NCBI RefSeq assembly: GCF_014164505.1
Contig: NZ_JACJFI010000004.1
Location: forward strand, 1 to 59,760
DNA: 59,760 bases
Direction of reading: 5' to 3'
DNA from: Shewanella sp. SG41-4
GTDB taxonomy: Bacteria; Pseudomonadota; Gammaproteobacteria; Enterobacterales; Shewanellaceae
Every line of letters begins with the position of its first letter. Position 1 is the first letter of the stretch. The notes under the pieces are model-generated. The model made no database searches, was not told the origin of the DNA, and saw nothing but the letters and a program-made list of their open reading frames with translations. Below, piece by piece: positions 37,669 to 47,883 of the stretch. Made by a program: the position numbers and the translations under genes.

Positions 37669-39675
37669 ATGAATTGGCAATGGATTGGCAGCCTCAATAT
37701 TTCGCGTAAACTGGCTTTACTTGTAGTTCCTCCTTTACTAACCAGTATTTTATTCGGTGGTATGTATCTTAATAATGAGTACAAAACTCAGCATCAATTA
37801 GCACTGGTTATTGATTTAACCCAGGTTGCTATTATCAACAGTTCATTAGTGCATGAACTGCAAAAAGAACGTGGCATGAGTGCCGGTTTTCTCGGCTCTA
37901 AAGGACAAGCCTTTAAAGACAATTTATCAACTCAACGTGCTGAAACCGACATACAAATCCAACGTTTTAATCTTGCTGCTCAGCAAGACGATTTTCCGCA
38001 ACAATTACAATCCACATATAATGAAGTTGCTTCAGCATTTAATCAGCTAAGCCAAATGCGTAATAATGTCACGGCTCTTAACATCAGTGTCGCGGAGCAA
38101 GTCAGTTATTACACCCGCATTAACACCCTATTATTATCTATGGTGGATAATGCAGCTAGTCAGAGTGTAGATAACCAAATAGGTATAACACTCAAAGCAT
38201 TTGCGGCATTTTTACAATTAAAAGAACGCGCAGGAATAGAGCGAGCAGTACTCAGCACAACTTTTGGTCGCAGTGAATTCCCCCCTGGGTTATATCGAAA
38301 GTTTGTCACTCTGGTGGCGGAACAACAAACTTATGCCGAACGGTTTGTTGCCGCAGCCAGCCCAGACAATATTCGTATTTTTAAACAAGCCCAACAAGAC
38401 AGTGCTATGGCAAATGTTAGTCAACTTCGTGAAATTGCTTTTGCACAAGACAGCGCTGCAATGGCGCAGCAAAGCCCTGAAGATTGGTTTAAAATCGCAA
38501 CGGTACGTATTGAGCTATTAACTAAGCTTGAAAAACAATTCAGCCAAGATTTGTCGCAATTAAGCCAAGACAAATTGTCACAAGCAACTGAGCATATGTA
38601 TCTCACAGGCGCGGTGTTATTGCTGGCTCTGATTTTTGTTATTGTGATGAGCATGGTTGTTTCTCGCTACTTACATCGTAGCTTGAGTGTGCTACACAAA
38701 CAGGTGCTACATGCAGGTACTCAATTTGATTTAACTACTCGCTTAAGCCATCAGTCAGATGATGAGTTTGGTCAAATTTCGATAGCATTTAATCAGATGA
38801 TGGCAGAATTTGAACACGTTATTACCCACGTACGTCGAAATGCATTGAGTTTGGTTCATGCAGTTGAACAAATGAATGGCTTTACTCGTTCAATGCAAGC
38901 CGATGTCGAACAAGGTTCGTCAGAAGCCGAACAAGTTGCATCTGCTATGACAGAAATGAGCGCAACCGTCCATGAAATTGCTGCCAATGCGGTACAGGTT
39001 TCAGAAGCATCAGCCAATGCAAACATCGAAGTACAGAGTGGTAACAATGACGTCAGTAAAACCAGCGATGCGATTCAATTGTTGGCCAAAGAAATAGCCA
39101 ATGCCGCTGAAAGTATCGAACGTTTAGATAAAGATGTACAAGATATTGTGACCATTTTAGCGGTCATCAGCTCTATTGCTGACCAAACTAACTTACTCGC
39201 ATTAAATGCGGCAATTGAAGCCGCTAGAGCGGGCGAGCAAGGAAGAGGTTTTGCTGTTGTTGCTGACGAAGTTCGTACCTTAGCTCAGCGCTCACAACGT
39301 TCAACAGAAGACATTAAAGCGATGACCGAGCGTCTTAAAGCGGGTGCGGCTATTGCGGTAAGCGCGATGCAACGAGGCCAAGTGCAAGCTCAGCAAAGTG
39401 TTGCAGAATCACAGCATGCAGGCAATGAGCTTAAATTGATTGCTCAACACGTTAGTGTGATTGACAGTATGAACCAACAAATAGCCGCCTCAACACATGA
39501 ACAATCAGCGGTAGCAGAGGAAGTGAATCGTAATGCGATGAAAATAACCGATATCTATCATCACACGCAGGAGATATCACAACAGATTGCTTTGCTCAAT
39601 GACAATCTATTAAGTGATGCCAGTGATATGTCACAACAAGTCAGTAAGTTCACCTTATCTACAACTACAAGCTAA
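37669..39675 (+). CDS. Methyl-accepting chemotaxis protein with NIT sensor domain
   Basis: 668 residues. First membrane helix about 15-35; periplasmic helical sensor (about 45-300) starts with [17 protein letters not shown], the signature of NIT (nitrate/nitrite-sensing) domains; second membrane helix about 305-327; HAMP about 328-380; signalling domain with the conserved tip [20 protein letters not shown] (about 502-521). No CheR-docking pentapeptide at the C-terminus. It probably reports nitrate, nitrite or a like ligand to the flagellar Che system. The gene stands alone. Confidence 0.9.
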   Translation: MNWQWIGSLNISRKLALLVVPPLLTSILFGGMYLNNEYKTQHQLALVIDLTQVAIINSSLVHELQKERGMSAGFLGSKGQAFKDNLSTQRAETDIQIQRFNLAAQQDDFPQQLQSTYNEVASAFNQLSQMRNNVTALNISVAEQVSYYTRINTLLLSMVDNAASQSVDNQIGITLKAFAAFLQLKERAGIERAVLSTTFGRSEFPPGLYRKFVTLVAEQQTYAERFVAAASPDNIRIFKQAQQDSAMANVSQLREIAFAQDSAAMAQQSPEDWFKIATVRIELLTKLEKQFSQDLSQLSQDKLSQATEHMYLTGAVLLLALIFVIVMSMVVSRYLHRSLSVLHKQVLHAGTQFDLTTRLSHQSDDEFGQISIAFNQMMAEFEHVITHVRRNALSLVHAVEQMNGFTRSMQADVEQGSSEAEQVASAMTEMSATVHEIAANAVQVSEASANANIEVQSGNNDVSKTSDAIQLLAKEIANAAESIERLDKDVQDIVTILAVISSIADQTNLLALNAAIEAARAGEQGRGFAVVADEVRTLAQRSQRSTEDIKAMTERLKAGAAIAVSAMQRGQVQAQQSVAESQHAGNELKLIAQHVSVIDSMNQQIAASTHEQSAVAEEVNRNAMKITDIYHHTQEISQQIALLNDNLLSDASDMSQQVSKFTLSTTTS

Positions 39676-39782
39676 AACGCTAAAACGGTAAAGCGATAAC
39701 GAGCGAGAAAAGCGGTAACGGCGATGACAATCTACGCGAAGATGACAAGCGAAAACACAGCGAACGAGCCTAGATGCTAGAA

Positions 39783-40027
39783 CGCTTGTCAACGCTCGTT
39801 ATCGTTTTCATCACTTACTCGCTTAATCTGCTTTTATAGCCGCGCAGCGCCTAGCAGGACGAAGTCCGCTCTAGTCTCTAGGCTTGATATCGCTTGTCAT
39901 CGCTCTTTATCGTTTTCATTACTTGCTCGCTTAATCTGCTCTTATAGCAGCGCAGCGTCTAGCAGGACGAAGTCCGCCCTAGTCTCTAGGCTGTTAATCG
40001 CTAGTCACCGCTCTTTATCGCCTGTGA
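39783..40027. repeat. 108-bp tandem repeat, two full copies and a partial third
   Basis: Copies begin at 39783, 39891 and 39999, exactly 108 bp apart; the third stops after about 29 bp. Each full copy contains the small hairpin GGACGAAGTCC. The block fills most of the 363-bp gap between the chemoreceptor and DUF1415 genes. A 12-bp segment at 39694-39705 (CGATAACGAGCG) is repeated inverted at 39793-39804, so the unit may once have existed in both orientations. Confidence 0.85.
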
Positions 40028-40038
40028 CCTTTCTCAAC

Positions 40039-40581
40039 TCATTTAGTGCAATGTTGCAGTAATTGGACAAAAAACTCGCTTCCTTTACGTTCTGCAAAAG
40101 CAATATTTCGCTCAGGAATGGATTCTGGATCAGTATAGTTGGCTAATGCCATTTCCATGCTGGCTTCGCGGATAATATGCAGGCAAGGATAGGGGGAACG
40201 ATTAGTAAAATTGGCCGCACTATCTTGTGGTTCACCTTCAAAACAATAGTCCGGATGAAAGGTCGCTAATTGATAAACACCCTCGTAGCCTTGCTCAATT
40301 AATTCATCGGTAGCGTAATCAACTAAATCTAAATAAGGGTAAAAACCTTCAAAACCTCGAGGCAAAATAAACAGCGTTGTTTCAGTGTCGGGATGACTAT
40401 CTAAGTATTGGCACTCTTCAATTAACGCCTTTAACACAGACTTTGTTTTAGTTTCTTCAATGGCAACATAGCGAATACTCGCGCGTTCGACTTCTCGGCG
40501 TGCAAATGGGCAAATGTTGTATTTCATAATGACATCTTTTACCCAATTTTCGGTATGAGTAAGACATTCATGTTGTTCCAT
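40039..40581 (-). CDS. DUF1415 family protein
   Basis: 180 residues, soluble. ENWVKDVIMKYNICPFARRE near the N-terminus, TLFILPRGFEGFYPYLDLVD and LATFHPDYCFEG with HIIREASMEMAL later are the recurring blocks of DUF1415. No activity is established for the family. It lies 30 bp after the LysE-type gene, on the same strand, so the two probably share a transcript. The 108-bp repeat block begins right after its stop. Confidence 0.85.
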   Translation of the reverse strand: MEQHECLTHTENWVKDVIMKYNICPFARREVERASIRYVAIEETKTKSVLKALIEECQYLDSHPDTETTLFILPRGFEGFYPYLDLVDYATDELIEQGYEGVYQLATFHPDYCFEGEPQDSAANFTNRSPYPCLHIIREASMEMALANYTDPESIPERNIAFAERKGSEFFVQLLQHCTK

Positions 40582-40611
40582 TGCTTAACCTTTTTAACGT
40601 TATTAAATTGA

Positions 40612-41217
40612 TTATTGTGCTGTCGGCGGTAACATCATAGGAATGATCGAGGCGACTAATAATAACGCCATCGTGATATTAAAAATACGTTGCTGACGCT
40701 CATTTTTAAGCAAACGTTTTAGTGCCACGCCAAATCCTAGCCACACAATCGCACACGGAAATGCCACGCATAAAAATACGCTGGCAATGGTCACTACTTG
40801 GCTATTGATCTCTTGCTGTACCGAGGTAAATGTGGCGATAGCACCAACAGCCATAATCCAACCTTTCGGATTTACCCATTGAAATGCTGCCGCTTGTAAA
40901 AAGCTAAACGGTTTGCTTACTTTTTTACCTTCCATTTTACTGCTGCTATTGGCAATTAACCATGACAGGTAAAGTAGGTAACTGATACCAATAACTTTAA
41001 TCACAATATGAATAAAAGGATAAGCTTGAAATATTGCGCTTAACCCAAGCCCGACCGCTAATATCATGGTCGGAAAACCCAAGCTAATGCCCATTAAGTG
41101 AGGAATGCTGCGCTTAATGCCAAAATTCACACCAGAAGTCATTAACATAATGTTATTAGGGCCTGGGGTAATTCCGGCGGAAAAAGCAAATAAAGCAATG
41201 GCGAATACTAACTCCAT
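40612..41217 (-). CDS. LysE/RhtB-family amino acid exporter
   Basis: 201 residues, about six membrane helices. The N-terminal AGITPGPNNIMLMTSGVNFG motif and FQWVNPKGWIMAVGAI in the middle are those of the LysE/RhtB family, which exports amino acids such as homoserine, threonine or leucine. A TTG two codons earlier is in frame; ATG 41217 is preferred with AAGAGA about ten bases upstream. Leads into DUF1415. Confidence 0.88.
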   Translation of the reverse strand: MELVFAIALFAFSAGITPGPNNIMLMTSGVNFGIKRSIPHLMGISLGFPTMILAVGLGLSAIFQAYPFIHIVIKVIGISYLLYLSWLIANSSSKMEGKKVSKPFSFLQAAAFQWVNPKGWIMAVGAIATFTSVQQEINSQVVTIASVFLCVAFPCAIVWLGFGVALKRLLKNERQQRIFNITMALLLVASIIPMMLPPTAQ

Positions 41218-41400
41218 GAACAAATCTCTTTGGGTTATATTTTCTAGAAGCAGGATTTTAGGGGATTTTAGTCATTCACCATAATGATTTTTTTAGCGGT
41301 TGCTTAAATTATTCGTTTTATAGGTCAATACCTCACTCACTGTTGAGTTTCAATGCACTAGCTTCAGCAAATATATACACAACAGTGAATGAGTTGGCGG

Positions 41401-42219
41401 TTAATAACTAACGTCGACTTCGTAAGATGAGAATTTACGAATATTAATCACCCCAGTATCAAAAATAAGGTATTGACCTTTTATGCCTTGCAAAATACCA
41501 GTGACTTCAGCAATTTTATCAAAGTTGTGTGATTTAACTTTCACCGGAAACTGCGTAATTGGGTAGCTAATCGCTTGAATATTGGCATCAAGGCGTTCAA
41601 TAACAATGTCTTGGTATTCGGCTGCAAGAGCTAGTAGTTTATCTTCAATTAACGGGATCAGTAGGGCTGCTTGTTCAACTAAATCGACATCATCGTTATG
41701 GCCTTTTAACATAGCTTGCCAATGAGTTTTGTCGTTAATGAATTTAGCTAATTCAATTTCGATTAAGCCTGACATTTTACGTGTCGATACTTTGAAAATA
41801 GGTAAGCCCTGAGTCGCACCCTGATCTATCCAACGGGTTGGAATTTGAGTATGGCGGGTAATGCCGACTTTAATGCCTGACGTATTCGATAAATAAACAT
41901 AGTGGGGCACAAAGCAATTTGACATAGCCCATTCTGCTTCGCGGCAGGTACCTTTATCAAAATGGCATGTTTCTGGTTTCATTATACATAAGTCACAACT
42001 GGCCAGTTTAGACATGCAAACATAACAATGACCTTGAGAATAACTTTTCTTAGTCTTTTTACCGCAGTTGCTGCAAAAAATATTACCAGTGTGAGTCATG
42101 GTTAATGACTTACCAATAAGCGGGTTTAGTGCTAAACGCGCGTCACCAAGAGGTAAATGGTACTCCACCTCATGATTTTCATTAAGGTGGGTTTTGAGTT
42201 TTGAGAGCGTTCCAAACAT
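41401..42219 (-). CDS. DUF2797 family zinc-ribbon protein
   Basis: 272 residues. Cysteine pairs CSNCGKK (about 48-54), CYVCMSKLASCDLC (about 65-78) and CHFDKGTCRE (about 85-94) form zinc knuckles, followed by YVYLSNTSGIKVGITRHTQI, which resembles a degenerate GIY-YIG core. This is the DUF2797 layout; nucleic acid binding is a reasonable inference but not shown. It lies between the LysE-type gene and gcvR on the same strand, with gaps of 183 and 92 bp. Confidence 0.82.
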   Translation of the reverse strand: MFGTLSKLKTHLNENHEVEYHLPLGDARLALNPLIGKSLTMTHTGNIFCSNCGKKTKKSYSQGHCYVCMSKLASCDLCIMKPETCHFDKGTCREAEWAMSNCFVPHYVYLSNTSGIKVGITRHTQIPTRWIDQGATQGLPIFKVSTRKMSGLIEIELAKFINDKTHWQAMLKGHNDDVDLVEQAALLIPLIEDKLLALAAEYQDIVIERLDANIQAISYPITQFPVKVKSHNFDKIAEVTGILQGIKGQYLIFDTGVINIRKFSSYEVDVSY

Positions 42220-42311
42220 GGTTAATCCATTTTATCATCATTATTTATGGCAGTTTAACAGATGATCAAAATGGATTTTAGGCTTAATTGGTTCTAAACG
42301 TTCAAACCAAC

Positions 42312-42818
42312 TTATGCTGATTTGCTGAGTTTATCTAACACAACATCATCACCCATTTCATAAAGTGATGCAGTAATCAGATCTTCTTGGCTTGGGTCGC
42401 TTAAGCCTAATGTCATAGTCGCTTTAAATAATGCAATACCGGTGTGACTTGCTGTTTCGTATTGGCTACTAAATTGTTCGATATTTACACCGAGAACATT
42501 CATTTTATTAGAAATATGCAACACAATTCCGGGGCGGTCGTATGCAACTAAGTTGTAATGAAGGTGTTTAATGGGTTGAGCGCTTAAGGTGGTTTTAGCA
42601 AAGGTTAAAGTTAAGCCATCAATGCATTCTAAGGCATCAATTAACTCGTCCCATTTTTGTGCAGGCACTTCTAACTGTAATATTGCAGCGAAAACGCCGT
42701 CTATATGACGCATTTCCGAATCTAGCCAGTTGCCACCATGGCGACTTACAACATTGGCAATTTGTTCTACTAAGCCTTTTCTATCAGGTGCTTGAAGAGT
42801 AATAAGATAACGCATCAT
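42312..42818 (-). CDS. gcvR: Glycine cleavage system regulator GcvR-like ACT protein
   Basis: 168 residues, two ACT domains: YLITLQAPDRKGLVEQIANVV starts the first and LVAYDRPGIVLHISNKMNVLG the second. GcvR represses the glycine cleavage operon by binding GcvA in a glycine-sensitive way; no DNA-binding domain is present, as expected. The frame opens at 42854, but the ATG at 42818 has GGAGA eight bases upstream. It diverges from pstC, so the 196-bp gap holds both promoters. Confidence 0.85.
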   Translation of the reverse strand: MMRYLITLQAPDRKGLVEQIANVVSRHGGNWLDSEMRHIDGVFAAILQLEVPAQKWDELIDALECIDGLTLTFAKTTLSAQPIKHLHYNLVAYDRPGIVLHISNKMNVLGVNIEQFSSQYETASHTGIALFKATMTLGLSDPSQEDLITASLYEMGDDVVLDKLSKSA

Positions 42819-42854
42819 TCGATATTTCTCCGATAAATAATGTTTGTAACACAA

Positions 42855-42872
42855 CTGTCATATTTACGTCAT
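42855..42872 (+). promoter_or_regulatory. Pho box upstream of pstC
   Basis: CTGTCAT, four bases (ATTT), then ACGTCAT: two direct repeats with the 11-base period of PhoB sites, 143 bp before pstC. A weaker pair (CTGTGAT at 42910, CTTTCAT at 42920, 10-base period) follows downstream and may be a second box. Phosphate-starvation induction through PhoB is expected. Confidence 0.7.
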
Positions 42873-43014
42873 ATAATCGCAGCCACTTAAGATTGTGTTA
42901 TTATTTTACTGTGATTTACTTTCATATATTTAGTCATAAATATTTATTGTTAGCATAGTAGACTACACATTCAAAGCGCTAATTATGGCATCGATTAATT
43001 ATTAGAGGTTCTTA

Positions 43015-45270
43015 ATGGAAAGTCAGGTCAATCAACCTGGTTCTGCTGAAAAAAGTCTACTTGTTGATAGACATGCAACCCGCAGAGCATTTAAGGATAA
43101 AGCAGCAGAGATTGGTGTAACAGTTGGCGGCACATTGGTGTTTGTCACGCTGTTATTAATATTTTTCTACTTGCTATATGTCATCAAGCCAATTTTTGAT
43201 GGGGCACATATAGAACCGGTTACCAGTGTCAGCTATCAGCATACTGATGCTAAAACCTTAACTGTTGGCAGTGATGAGCAAAACGAAGTGCTCTATCGAG
43301 TGACAGAATCGGGTGTGGTTGATTTTTATTCAGCCGTTAGCGGTCAATTAATTTCGTCTTTCAAACCAAAAATCCCTGAAGGTACAACGGTAACCAGCAG
43401 TGCTAAATCGAGCCCAAGCGAGCAACGTTTTGCATTAGGCCTGAGCAACGGTCAAGTGATTGTTGTCGGCATTGAGTTTGGATTAACCTACCCAGAAAAT
43501 AAACGTGTCATTACACCGATGTTACGTTATCCGATGGGTGAAACGCCATTGACGATTAATCGCGATGGTGCTGTTTATAATTTGGTGTTTGATTTTAGCG
43601 ACAGCCGCATGAGCTTTGCATACCAAGACGCCAATGGTGCTTGGAAGCTTAATCGCCAAGAAGGCGAAGAAAACATGATGACTGAAGAGGTTGAATGGTC
43701 ATCAGTTGAAGTGTTTATTGAAGATGCGCCTAGTAATGTTATATCAGCGATAATGACCCCTGATCACCGTCAGCTAATTTTGAGTGCGAATAATAAACTG
43801 TTTATTTATAACACTCGCGATGCCGACTCTATTGAGTTACTTCAAGTTGTCGATGTTCAAAAGGTAAATGCTGAAGTTAAGCAAGTGAATTTACTTGCTG
43901 GTGCCAGCTCTATTTTGGTGAGTTATGACAGCGGTATTGTGAGTCAGTACTTCCAAGTGAATAGCGAAAAAGGTCGTTTATACCAGCAAATTCGTGAGTT
44001 TGAAGATCTTGCTCCTGTCAGTGTAATGGCAACAGAGTTTTATCGTAAAAGCTTTGCCGTGTTGAGTGAAGAAGGTGAGTTAACACTGCTTTATACAACC
44101 AGTGAACGTCAGTTATTCGACGAAAAGTTTCAGTTAACCAATCCGGGTAAAATGGGCTTTAGCCCGCGCTCAAATGCCTTGGTGATTGAAGCCGATAACA
44201 AACTTAACCTTTTCTCTGTTGAAAATGATCATCCAGAAATATCGTGGAGCGCGTTGTGGGAAAAAGTGTGGTACGAAGGTTACCCTGAACCACAATATGT
44301 GTGGCAGTCCACTTCTGGTTCTGACGACTTTGAAGCTAAATTGAGCTTAATGCCACTGGCATTTGGTACCATGAAAGCGGCATTTTACGCCATGCTATTT
44401 GCTGCGCCATTAGCAATTGCAGGGGCGATTTATACTGCTTACTTCATGACACCTAAAGTGCGCAATGTAGTAAAGCCTACCATTGAAATCATGGAAGCAT
44501 TACCGACGGTTATTTTGGGTTTCTTGGCTGGTTTATGGTTAGCGCCACTGATTGAAGATCATTTGCCCGGCATTGTGGTGTTGTTGATGTTATTGCCCAC
44601 ATCAATACTTGCTACTGCATTTGCCTGGAGTAAATTGCCAGAAAAATGGAAGCAACGCTTACCAGAAACTTATCAAGAACTAATGCTATTGCCAGTGATT
44701 ATATTTATAGGTTGGTTCTCCTTTGAGATAAGCCCAATAATTGAAGTGGCGTTATTTGACGGTAATACTCGTCAATTTATTACCAATGATTTAGGTATCA
44801 CATTCGACCAACGTAATGCGCTGGTTGTGGGTATTGCCATGGGATTTGCGGTAATTCCAACGATATTTTCGATTGCTGAAGATGCCATTTTCTCTGTGCC
44901 ACGTCATTTATCAAACGGCAGTTTGGCACTGGGTGCAACAAACTGGCAAACCCTGACCAAGGTGGTATTACTTACCGCCAGTCCGGGTATATTCTCGGCC
45001 ATCATGATGGGCTTAGGCCGTGCAGTGGGTGAAACCATGATTGTGTTAATGGCAACCGGTAATACTGCAATCCTTGAGTGGAGTGTATTTGAAGGTATGC
45101 GTACCTTAGCGGCAAACATTGCTGTAGAAATGCCTGAGTCGGCCATTGGCAGTACGCATTATCGCGTATTGTTCTTAGCTGCCTTTGTATTGTTCGTATT
45201 CACCTTCTTCTTTAATACCATTGCTGAAGTTGTTCGCCAACGTTTACGCGAACGTTATAGCTCACTGTAA
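43015..45270 (+). CDS. pstC: Phosphate ABC transporter permease PstC, enlarged form
   Basis: 751 residues against roughly 320 for classical PstC. A first membrane helix (about 36-62) is followed by about 390 periplasmic residues of beta-rich, propeller-like sequence (repeated blocks such as YRVTESGVVDFYSAVSGQLI), then the permease core with AIAGAIYTAYFMTP, EIMEALPTVILGFLAGLWLAP and the ATPase-contact loop [15 protein letters not shown] (EAA-type). It forms the Pi channel with PstA. First gene of pstC-pstA-pstB-phoU; no pstS is present, so the binding protein must come from elsewhere. Confidence 0.9.
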   Translation: MESQVNQPGSAEKSLLVDRHATRRAFKDKAAEIGVTVGGTLVFVTLLLIFFYLLYVIKPIFDGAHIEPVTSVSYQHTDAKTLTVGSDEQNEVLYRVTESGVVDFYSAVSGQLISSFKPKIPEGTTVTSSAKSSPSEQRFALGLSNGQVIVVGIEFGLTYPENKRVITPMLRYPMGETPLTINRDGAVYNLVFDFSDSRMSFAYQDANGAWKLNRQEGEENMMTEEVEWSSVEVFIEDAPSNVISAIMTPDHRQLILSANNKLFIYNTRDADSIELLQVVDVQKVNAEVKQVNLLAGASSILVSYDSGIVSQYFQVNSEKGRLYQQIREFEDLAPVSVMATEFYRKSFAVLSEEGELTLLYTTSERQLFDEKFQLTNPGKMGFSPRSNALVIEADNKLNLFSVENDHPEISWSALWEKVWYEGYPEPQYVWQSTSGSDDFEAKLSLMPLAFGTMKAAFYAMLFAAPLAIAGAIYTAYFMTPKVRNVVKPTIEIMEALPTVILGFLAGLWLAPLIEDHLPGIVVLLMLLPTSILATAFAWSKLPEKWKQRLPETYQELMLLPVIIFIGWFSFEISPIIEVALFDGNTRQFITNDLGITFDQRNALVVGIAMGFAVIPTIFSIAEDAIFSVPRHLSNGSLALGATNWQTLTKVVLLTASPGIFSAIMMGLGRAVGETMIVLMATGNTAILEWSVFEGMRTLAANIAVEMPESAIGSTHYRVLFLAAFVLFVFTFFFNTIAEVVRQRLRERYSSL

Positions 45271-45276
45271 GGAAAG

Positions 45277-45336
45277 ATGATGACTCAATTAATGATTAAT
45301 TCGCCAATCGCCTTGAGAGGTTTGTGCAATGGGTAA
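45277..45336 (+). CDS. Possible 19-residue leader ORF overlapping the pstA start
   Basis: Six bases after the pstC stop, GGAAAG precedes ATG ATG and a 19-codon frame ([19 protein letters not shown]) that ends at TAA 45334-45336, five bases inside pstA, which starts at 45329 in another frame. The RBS of this ORF is better than that of pstA. It could couple pstA translation to that of the leader. It may also be chance; no homologue can be checked here. Confidence 0.35.
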   Translation: MMTQLMINSPIALRGLCNG

Positions 45337-46990
45337 GTGGTTTAAATCAGGTTCACCGTGGATTTGGATGACCGGTGGTGCCGTTAGTATCAGTTTGATT
45401 GCCGTATTAGGCTTATTACTGTTAATCGCTTGGCGTGGCTTGAGTTACTTTTGGCCAGCTGATGTTTATGAATGGCAACTCGAAGACAACAATGGTGTTA
45501 AAAGCACCTTAATTGGTGAGATTTACGACCGTGAAGAGGTGCCTACTGAGCGCTTAATTTCAGCGGGTCATAAATTTAGCAAACACCCTGGTGAGTTTGT
45601 AACACGTTACTTGGTCAAAACCGGTAACCGTGAGTTTGTTGGTTTAGATTTTCGTTGGATTTTAGGTACAGACATCGTTAGCCGTTCTTTGCCTGCTGAT
45701 GTTGCTAAACTTGAACGAACTAAAAACGGTAATTTTTACGGTTATCCTGTTGCGGTAATCGAAGACGGCAAACGTTTAGAGTTAACCAATGAAGCAGACA
45801 TAGAATCGTCTTTGTTCGACCACATCGACCGCGCTGTGGCGATTTCTGACGAAGCCTTGGCGTTACAAAAAAGCGATATTGGTTCGATAAATCATCAAAT
45901 GGAGCGACTACGTTTAAAAGAACGTGGTTATGAGCTTGATGGTAAATTAACCACTGAACTAAAAGCAGACTTCAAGGCGCAAATCGAACAGCTCAACAAA
46001 GACTACTTAGTGCTTGAAAAAGACTTGTTTGCCCTGCGAGATAAAGCGGCTCGTGATTCTGTGGTAATTAAAGACATGCGTGGCGTTGAGGTCACTTTGC
46101 CACTGGACTCAATTTTAGACGTAAGTTACGTCAATCATATGAGTTTACTGGGTAAAGTGGGTCATTGGTTTGTGGGCATTGGTCGCTTTGTGAGTGATGA
46201 CCCGCGTGAAGCAAACACTGAAGGTGGTGTATTCCCAGCGATATTTGGTACGGTATTTATGGTGATGCTCATGGCCGTGATCGTGACGCCATTTGGAGTT
46301 ATTGCTGCCATTTACTTACACGAATACGCCAAGAAAGGCCCTATCACTAAGATGATCCGTATTGCGGTGATTAACTTAGCCGGTGTGCCGTCAATCGTTT
46401 ATGGTGTGTTTGGGTTAGGTTTCTTTGTATACATGATGGGCGGTTCAATTGACCAATTGTTCTTCCCTGAAGCGCTACCAGCACCGACATTTGGCTCTCC
46501 TGGAGTTATTTGGTCAGCCCTAACATTAGCTATCTTAACCTTGCCGGTGGTGATTGTATCGACCGAAGAGGGCTTAAGCCGTATTCCTAGTGCAGTACGC
46601 CAAGGCAGCTTGGCATTAGGTGCGACTAAAGCAGAGACCTTATGGCGCATTGTGATACCAATGGCAAGCCCAGCAATTATGACTGGTTTGATTTTAGCCG
46701 TGGCACGTGCAGCTGGTGAAGTGGCTCCGTTGATGTTAGTGGGTGTAGTAAAGCTAGCCCCAACATTACCGATTGATATGAACTTCCCGTTTGTGCATTT
46801 AGAACGTAAGTTCATGCACTTAGGTTTCCATATTTACGATGTTGGCTTCCAAAGCCCTAACGTAGAGGCTGCACGCCCATTGGTGTACGCAACTTCGTTC
46901 TTATTAGTATCTGTAATTGTTGCTCTTAATTTAACCGCTATCAGCGTGCGCAACCATTTACGTGAAAAATTCCGTTCGCTAGAACATTAA
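45329..46990 (+). CDS. pstA: Phosphate ABC transporter permease PstA, enlarged form
   Basis: 553 residues against roughly 290 for classical PstA. First helix about 14-36; about 240 periplasmic residues with a charged coiled coil (about 175-240, rich in Lys/Glu/Leu, e.g. [18 protein letters not shown]); then the permease core with [26 protein letters not shown] and the loop [18 protein letters not shown]. The extra domain parallels that of PstC, so the two probably meet in the periplasm. ATG 45329 has only a weak RBS and overlaps a small upstream ORF. Confidence 0.9.
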   Translation: MGKWFKSGSPWIWMTGGAVSISLIAVLGLLLLIAWRGLSYFWPADVYEWQLEDNNGVKSTLIGEIYDREEVPTERLISAGHKFSKHPGEFVTRYLVKTGNREFVGLDFRWILGTDIVSRSLPADVAKLERTKNGNFYGYPVAVIEDGKRLELTNEADIESSLFDHIDRAVAISDEALALQKSDIGSINHQMERLRLKERGYELDGKLTTELKADFKAQIEQLNKDYLVLEKDLFALRDKAARDSVVIKDMRGVEVTLPLDSILDVSYVNHMSLLGKVGHWFVGIGRFVSDDPREANTEGGVFPAIFGTVFMVMLMAVIVTPFGVIAAIYLHEYAKKGPITKMIRIAVINLAGVPSIVYGVFGLGFFVYMMGGSIDQLFFPEALPAPTFGSPGVIWSALTLAILTLPVVIVSTEEGLSRIPSAVRQGSLALGATKAETLWRIVIPMASPAIMTGLILAVARAAGEVAPLMLVGVVKLAPTLPIDMNFPFVHLERKFMHLGFHIYDVGFQSPNVEAARPLVYATSFLLVSVIVALNLTAISVRNHLREKFRSLEH

Positions 46991-47016
46991 TTAGCGATAT
47001 CCTGAGGAAAGATAAA

Positions 47017-47835
47017 ATGATTTCTATTGATAGTTCAGCAATGCAAACAGAAGCCGTTGATTTAGTTAATTTACCGGCACAGGATACCGCACTTGAAATC
47101 CGTAACCTTGATTTACGTTATGGTGACAAACAAGCGCTATTTGATGTGTCGATGAAGATCCCTAAAAGACAAGTTACAGCATTTATCGGCCCAAGTGGTT
47201 GTGGTAAATCAACACTGTTACGTTGTATTAACCGCATGAATGATTTGGTTGATAGTTGTAAAATTGAAGGTGAAATATTACTTCATGGGCAGAACATTTA
47301 TGACAAGAAAGTCGATGTAGCTGCGCTACGTCGTAATGTCGGCATGGTGTTTCAGCGTCCTAATCCGTTTCCTAAGTCAATTTACGAAAACGTAGTCTAT
47401 GGTTTACGTTTGCAAGGGTTAAGCAACCGTCGTGATTTAGACGAAGCGGCAGAGCGTTCATTACGTGGCGCAGCGATTTGGGACGAAGTGAAAGACCGTC
47501 TACATGACAATGCATTTGGTTTATCCGGTGGTCAGCAACAACGTTTAGTGATTGCCCGCGCTATTGCCATTGAGCCTGAAGTATTATTACTCGATGAGCC
47601 AACGTCAGCACTTGACCCAATCTCAACCTTAACAATTGAAGAATTGATTACTGAGTTAAAGCAGAAATATACCGTGGTGATTGTGACGCACAACATGCAA
47701 CAAGCGGCACGAGTGTCCGATCAAACGGCCTTTATGTACATGGGTGAGTTGGTTGAGTACGCTGATACCAACACCATTTTCACGACCCCTAAAAAGCGTA
47801 AAACAGAAGATTATATTACCGGTCGTTACGGTTAA
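47017..47835 (+). CDS. pstB: Phosphate ABC transporter ATP-binding protein
   Basis: 272 residues. Walker [10 protein letters not shown] (about 56-64), PstB-specific [16 protein letters not shown], signature LSGGQQQR and Walker [15 protein letters not shown] are complete. It powers the PstC-PstA channel and takes part in PhoR signalling. GAGGAAAG precedes ATG; 26 bp separate it from pstA, and phoU follows after 48 bp. Confidence 0.96.
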   Translation: MISIDSSAMQTEAVDLVNLPAQDTALEIRNLDLRYGDKQALFDVSMKIPKRQVTAFIGPSGCGKSTLLRCINRMNDLVDSCKIEGEILLHGQNIYDKKVDVAALRRNVGMVFQRPNPFPKSIYENVVYGLRLQGLSNRRDLDEAAERSLRGAAIWDEVKDRLHDNAFGLSGGQQQRLVIARAIAIEPEVLLLDEPTSALDPISTLTIEELITELKQKYTVVIVTHNMQQAARVSDQTAFMYMGELVEYADTNTIFTTPKKRKTEDYITGRYG

Positions 47836-47883
47836 TCTTGCTCAAAACGCTTTTAATTAACATACAGAATTTAGGTGGGTATC

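Noticed and set aside
45271-45340. Frameshift at the pstA N-terminus
   Set aside because: PstA starting at 45329 has a normal cytoplasmic N-terminus and first helix, so no upstream extension is needed.
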